A stretch of 18,853 nt of DNA, from positions 1-18,853 of the forward strand of contig JAZSLY010000030.1 of the NCBI GenBank assembly GCA_045535585.1. Reading direction: 5' to 3'. The notes beneath the pieces were generated by a model. The model had not been told where the DNA came from and ran no database searches. It saw nothing but the letters and a program-made list of their open reading frames with translations. The position numbers and the translations under genes were made by a program. Below are positions 15,716 to 18,853 of this stretch, in pieces; positions within the stretch are counted from its first letter, which is position 1, and each line of letters begins with the position of its first letter. This DNA is from RGIG6353 sp045535585 (GTDB lineage: Bacteria; Bacillota; Clostridia; Oscillospirales; SIG627).

Positions 15716-16261
15716 TCAGTAAACCATTGCTATTCTCAGGTTGTCCGAATCCTTTTTCGTTACCAGCTTGTCAACTAAATTAAATGCGAACTCTCCGCTG
15801 GTGCCGGGACCCATAGAGGTGATAAAGCGCTTGTCGCACACTACCTTGTCGCTCTTATATTTAACCTTGTTTTCGGTGAGCACGGTGGCAAGACTTGGGT
15901 AGCAGGTAGCACGAAGCCCCTCAAGCAAGCCCATCTTCGCCAGAATAGTGGGCGCGGCGCAGATAGCCGCTATATACAAGTTGTTCTTCACGGCGTCAAG
16001 AATGATTTCGTGTACCCTTTCGCACTCGTCAAGGTTTCTCGTGCCCTCGCCGCCGCCTGGGAAAATAATCATTTCCGCCGTTTCCGCCTTATATTCGTCA
16101 AGCACAAGGTCGGACATGACCTTTATTCCGTGAGCGCCCGTAACCGTTCTGTCGCCCGTTATGGAGATAGTCTTTACCTCAACTCCTGCACGGCGAAGCA
16201 CGTCGGTGGGGGTAAGCGCCTCAATTTCTTCAAATCCGTCTGCCAAAAAAAGATATACCAT
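15716..16261 (-). CDS. DJ-1/PfpI family protein (YajL/ThiJ-like)
   Basis: A 181-residue single-domain member of the DJ-1 group. The conserved residues are present: Glu14 in FEEIEALTPTD, FPGGGEGTRN (67-76), and the nucleophile elbow AAICAAPTILAK with Cys101. Members have been described as chaperones, deglycases or glyoxalase-like enzymes, and act in oxidative or carbonyl stress. The AAGGAG ribosome binding site overlaps the TAA of the PHP gene, so the two are coupled. Confidence 0.93.
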   Translation of the reverse strand: MVYLFLADGFEEIEALTPTDVLRRAGVEVKTISITGDRTVTGAHGIKVMSDLVLDEYKAETAEMIIFPGGGEGTRNLDECERVHEIILDAVKNNLYIAAICAAPTILAKMGLLEGLRATCYPSLATVLTENKVKYKSDKVVCDKRFITSMGPGTSGEFAFNLVDKLVTKKDSDNLRIAMVY

Positions 16262-16271
16262 TATTTTCTCC

Positions 16272-16991
16272 TTAAAAAGTTACTATACTGCACCCCACCT
16301 TATATATGGGGTTATCCTTCATCGCCTTCACCAGAGCCGCCTCGCTTTCGGGAACGTTGTCGGAAAGCAATGCGCTCAAAGAATCCTGACCTGCGTGGTG
16401 ATAGTCCGTTCCGCAGGTAAAGACGCCCTCCTTGAATTCAAGGGCGTACTGCGCCGCCAGAGCGTTGCGTGAATTGTGGTTGGGATGCATATTGTATACC
16501 TCAATTCCGTCAAGAAGCTCGGTGGGCATAAGACGCATTCCGTCTCTGAAGGGGTGCGCCTGAATGAGTATACTGCCCTCGGGCTTGCATTGGGTTACAA
16601 ACTCCCTGAGGGTCTTAACCTTTGGGGATACGCCGAAGCGGACGAAATCCTCCGTTATGCCGTAGACGAGGTAGTCATTCATATTTTCCTCAAATCTTAT
16701 TTCCATTCCGAAATAGACCTTCACGCCTGCCGCCAGCCCCTTTTCCTTCACCTCGCGGTAGCCGTCGATAAACCACTCGGCAAACTTCTTGTAGCCAAGC
16801 TTCGCCTTGGTTGAGTTGGGGTAGAAATGGTTAGTGAGGACAATGCCGGAATAGCCCGAAACCTTATAGCTGAAAAGAAGCTCCGAGGGGGTAATATCCG
16901 AGCAAATGCTGACGTTTGAGGAGTGACAGTGAAGCTCGGTCTTATAGGGAAACTTTTCCGTTATCATTTTAGAAAACTCGTGGTTTGCCAT
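16272..16991 (-). CDS. PHP-domain metal-dependent phosphoesterase
   Basis: A 239-residue protein of the PHP superfamily. Metal ligands are recognisable in order: ELHCHS (His21, His23), TNHFYP (His55), GMEIRFEE (Glu97), AHPFRDGM (His146) and GTDYHHAG (Asp196, His198, His199). Family members hydrolyse phosphate esters such as histidinol phosphate, nucleotides or DNA ends; the specificity here is unknown. The start lies 9 nt after the GNAT stop codon, with AAGGAGG built over that TAA, so translation is coupled. Not hisK: it lacks the histidine-operon context. Confidence 0.9.
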   Translation of the reverse strand: MANHEFSKMITEKFPYKTELHCHSSNVSICSDITPSELLFSYKVSGYSGIVLTNHFYPNSTKAKLGYKKFAEWFIDGYREVKEKGLAAGVKVYFGMEIRFEENMNDYLVYGITEDFVRFGVSPKVKTLREFVTQCKPEGSILIQAHPFRDGMRLMPTELLDGIEVYNMHPNHNSRNALAAQYALEFKEGVFTCGTDYHHAGQDSLSALLSDNVPESEAALVKAMKDNPIYKVGCSIVTF

Positions 16992-17000
16992 ATTTCCTCC

Positions 17001-17759
17001 TTAATTCAGAAGATACGAGAGCGGAACTCTCTGCTTTTCGATAAGCTCGGCGTCCAGCTGACCCTTCAGGTCGCAGATAAGGGCGCTTCTTTCGTAGTGC
17101 TCCAGCTGAACGGGAGCGCTAACGCCCTCGGGGGCAATCACCTCATATAGCTCAAAGCCGTCCCCCTTGGGAGAAAAGGCAAGGACACTTCCGCCGTGGC
17201 TGAAAAATCTGTGCCCCTCACGGCTCACTGTAAACTGGTCGCGGGTCTCCAAAAATCGAAGCCCGTATTTTTGCTTCCTGAAGGCGTCCTTTTTCATCTG
17301 CCATATTGCGTCAAGGTCATAGACCTCGTTTATTTCTCCGTCAAGAAGCCCATACCTCTGCTTTTTAGTGGAAAGTGTATAGCCGAGTGAGCGGTAGGTG
17401 GTAAAAAGAGACTCGTTTGCAGGGATAACCAGCGCCATATCGTACCCCCTCGCCGTAATGGCGGAGAGGAAGGCGTCGTGGAGAGTGTGGAAATAGCCCT
17501 GTCTCCTTTCGGACATTCTGGTGGCAACGCCGTAGAGGTAGGCGCATTTCATTTTCTTCTTATGATATTTTGCCCCAACGTCCATATAAAAAAGCATACT
17601 GACCAGCTTTTTTCCGTCATAGGCGAGAAAGGCTCTGCTTGGGCGATAGAATCGGTCGATGAACGTATCAACGAAGTCTCCGTCCCGAAAAACCTCGCGC
17701 CAAAGCTCTCTTATATCCGCCAAAGCCTTCTTTGAGCCACGCTTTATAGTTATCGGCAA
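17001..17759 (-). CDS. GNAT family N-acetyltransferase
   Basis: A 252-residue protein with an N-terminal GNAT domain. The acetyl-CoA pyrophosphate loop is at YLYGVATRMSERRQGYFHTL (74-93), with RRQGY where Q/R-x-x-G-x is expected. The C-terminal 100 or so residues look like an SCP2- or Eis-like extension; Eis-type proteins acetylate amines, but the target here is unknown. The start codon is TTG at 17759 with GGGGGAG 8 nt upstream; the next ATG is 54 codons downstream and would remove the first strands. It is the first gene after a consensus promoter and opens a seven-gene run. Confidence 0.88.
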   Translation of the reverse strand: MPITIKRGSKKALADIRELWREVFRDGDFVDTFIDRFYRPSRAFLAYDGKKLVSMLFYMDVGAKYHKKKMKCAYLYGVATRMSERRQGYFHTLHDAFLSAITARGYDMALVIPANESLFTTYRSLGYTLSTKKQRYGLLDGEINEVYDLDAIWQMKKDAFRKQKYGLRFLETRDQFTVSREGHRFFSHGGSVLAFSPKGDGFELYEVIAPEGVSAPVQLEHYERSALICDLKGQLDAELIEKQRVPLSYLLN

Positions 17760-17794
17760 AAAACCACTCCCCCTATTTTACCTATATTTATATT

Positions 17795-17823
17795 ATTATA
17801 TACTTTTTGTCTTTGGGTGTCAA
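17795..17823 (-). promoter_or_regulatory. Perfect sigma-A promoter of the GNAT-to-RmuC operon
   Basis: Minus strand TTGACA (17823-17818), 17-bp spacer, TATAAT (17800-17795). It is followed by 35 bp of A/T-rich leader to the TTG start. No internal promoter of similar quality is seen down to rmuC. Confidence 0.9.
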
Positions 17824-17915
17824 TTACTATTATTGCAAAAAAACGGTTTTTTTAAAATTTTATTTGTTATATTTCACTCATTTTTTCAAAAAGATAAAAA
17901 ATATTAAAAAAACTC

Positions 17916-17944
17916 TTGACAAAACGATTGTTATAGTATATAAT
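17916..17944 (+). promoter_or_regulatory. Perfect sigma-A promoter of rplJL with A-tract upstream
   Basis: TTGACA (17916-17921), 17-bp spacer, TATAAT (17939-17944). The 25 bp before the -35 box are nearly all A and T with phased A tracts, like an UP element, as expected for a strong growth-rate-regulated ribosomal promoter. It lies divergent from the GNAT promoter; the two -35 boxes are about 92 bp apart. Confidence 0.92.
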
Positions 17945-17950
17945 TCTCGT

Positions 17951-18117
17951 GTTGACCTAAGACAGTAGGTGGTGCAGTACTGCACCGTAATATTCGCCTA
18001 CCGAGGAAAACCTTTAATTTAATGAGTCGCACGGCGTTTCATTTTGAATTTTACGGTTCTTTCATCGGCAGGTGAAAGAACCTTTTTTATTTAAATTTAC
18101 CCGGAGGTGAAACACGA
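17951..18117 (+). ncRNA. Ribosomal protein L10 leader
   Basis: Autogenous regulatory leader ahead of rplJ. The segment contains AAGACAGTAGG (17960-17969 region) paired to CGCCTACCGAGGAAAA, with GTAGG facing CCTAC, and an inner perfect palindrome GGTGCAG-TA-CTGCACC (17971-17986). This matches the conserved L10(L12)4 binding fold in Firmicutes. The leader ends in an intrinsic terminator before the rplJ ribosome binding site. When L10 is in excess it binds the leader and shuts off the operon; this mechanism is known for the family. Confidence 0.88.
18055..18088 (+). terminator. Attenuator terminator of the L10 leader
   Basis: GGTTCTTTCA (18055-18064) pairs with TGAAAGAACC (18073-18082) over an 8-nt loop and is followed by six T. 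It lies 30 bp before rplJ, so only read-through reaches the genes. Confidence 0.9.
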
Positions 18118-18642
18118 ATGTCAAGTGCAAAAATACTCGCTGCAAAGCAATCAGCAGTAGCAGAGCTTACTGAACAGCTCAAGGCTTCTCAGGCAGGCGT
18201 ACTTGTAAACTACTACAAGACCACCGTTGAGGACGACACAGCACTCAGAAAAGAGCTCACAAAGGCAGGCGTAACGTACAAGGTTGTTAAGAACACACAG
18301 CTCAAGTTTGTTTTCGATAACCTCGGTTATTCCGACCTCAATGCTCACCTTGAAGGCATGAGCGCTATTGCTTTTTCAGAAACAGACCCCGTTGCTCCCG
18401 CTAAGATTCTCTCGAAGTTCGCTAAGGACCACGAGGATTACGTAATCAAGGCAGGCTACATTGATGGTGGCGTTGTTGACGCAGCAGGCGTTGAGAGCCT
18501 TGCGAGCATTCCTTCAAAGGATGCCCTTATTGCAAAGCTTCTCGGCAGTATCCAGAGCCCTCTTTACGGACTTGCTTACGTATTACAAGGCAAGATCGAC
18601 AAGGAAGGCGGCGCAGCAGAGGAAGCTCCCGCTGCAGAATAA
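18118..18642 (+). CDS. rplJ: 50S ribosomal protein L10
   Basis: Anchors the L7/L12 dimers to the ribosomal stalk and binds its own leader RNA. The 174-residue length and the sequence fit: the N-terminal rRNA-binding domain with GVTYKVVKNTQLK (family motif VKNTLLK), and a C-terminal helix rich in Ala and Glu, which binds L12. The ATG at 18118 has GGAGGTG 9 nt upstream. The genes nusG, rplK and rplA often found upstream are not here; rplJL form their own transcription unit. Confidence 0.98.
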   Translation: MSSAKILAAKQSAVAELTEQLKASQAGVLVNYYKTTVEDDTALRKELTKAGVTYKVVKNTQLKFVFDNLGYSDLNAHLEGMSAIAFSETDPVAPAKILSKFAKDHEDYVIKAGYIDGGVVDAAGVESLASIPSKDALIAKLLGSIQSPLYGLAYVLQGKIDKEGGAAEEAPAAE

Positions 18643-18661
18643 AAATTTTAAAAAATTTGCG

Positions 18662-18676
18662 TGCGGCATAACCGCA
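18662..18676 (+). other. Small hairpin between rplJ and rplL
   Basis: TGCGG pairs with CCGCA around CATAA in the 64-bp intercistronic gap. No T run follows. It could protect the rplL message or mark processing, as L12 is needed in fourfold or greater excess over L10; this is inferred. Confidence 0.35.
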
Positions 18677-18706
18677 TAAACTAATTTAATTCGGAGGTAC
18701 ATTAAA

Positions 18707-18853
18707 ATGGCAACAGAAAAGACAATGAACATTTTAGAAGAAATCAAAGCTCTTACTATTCTTGAGCTTGCAGATCTTGTTAAGGCACTTGAAGAGGAGT
18801 TCGGTGTATCCGCTGCTCCCGTAGCAGTAGCAGCAGCTCCTGCAGCAGGTGAC
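18707..18853 (+). CDS. rplL: 50S ribosomal protein L7/L12 (start only)
   Basis: The first 49 codons of the stalk protein L7/L12 are present and continue past the right edge. The N-terminal dimerisation domain reads EEIKALTILELADLVKALEE, followed by EFGVSAAPVAVAAAPAAGD, the start of the Ala-rich hinge. The ATG at 18707 has CGGAGGT 8 nt upstream. Confidence 0.98.
   Translation, partial: MATEKTMNILEEIKALTILELADLVKALEEEFGVSAAPVAVAAAPAAGD

Noticed and set aside
17837..17853. A7-CGG-T7 hairpin as a terminator
   Set aside because: It lies between divergent promoters where no transcript needs ending, and an all A-T stem of 7 bp is weak.

Overview
The window looks like a chromosomal segment of an uncultured, probably gut-associated member of the Clostridia (Bacillota). 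The basis is: consensus sigma-A promoters with 17-bp spacers, AGGAGG-type ribosome binding sites before most genes, an L10-leader attenuator ahead of rplJL, a stand-alone rubredoxin, and intergenic regions filled with short hairpin and heptamer repeats. Base composition is close to 50% GC and does not change sharply between genes, so I see no obvious imported island. No phage, CRISPR array, transposase or tRNA gene was found.

Layout. (1) 1-1896, minus: 5' two thirds of alaS, running off the left edge. Its promoter overlaps a terminator hairpin that probably closes the araC-type gene upstream. (2) 2061-6926: an AraC-type regulator (minus) divergent from a three-gene plus-strand operon. The operon encodes a Gfo/Idh/MocA dehydrogenase, a TIM-barrel sugar isomerase/epimerase and a 647-residue glycosidase-like protein that I cannot assign. 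It looks like a small regulated sugar-modifying pathway without its own transporter, and is the least characterised system here. (3) 7075-9145, minus: a rubredoxin with its own perfect promoter and an unusual CPC cysteine spacing, then a tightly coupled pair (a SanA-like DUF218 protein and an SLC13/CitMHS-type permease). (4) 9146-9929: a 784-bp gene-free repeat region. It holds heptamer-plus-hairpin elements, a regular array of small hairpins with 3-nt loops and 3-nt linkers, and two diverged copies of a roughly 130-bp element sharing a TGTCACC-T-run-AGCCC start, with a third copy of that start touching the guaB stop codon. (5) 9930-11438, minus: guaB (IMP dehydrogenase), split by an in-frame amber codon at codon 190 where a Trp is expected. 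(6) 11515-17759, minus: a compact seven-gene run (GNAT acetyltransferase, PHP phosphoesterase, DJ-1/PfpI, 5-formyl-THF cyclo-ligase, CPBP protease, MltG, RmuC) from one perfect promoter. (7) 17916-18853, plus: rplJ and the start of rplL behind a perfect promoter and an L10-leader attenuator.

Most genes are housekeeping. The points deserving a second look are the amber-interrupted guaB, the intergenic repeat systems, the AraC-controlled operon with its unassigned 647-residue protein, and the rubredoxin metal site. All family assignments come from reading motifs and from memory; no search was run.
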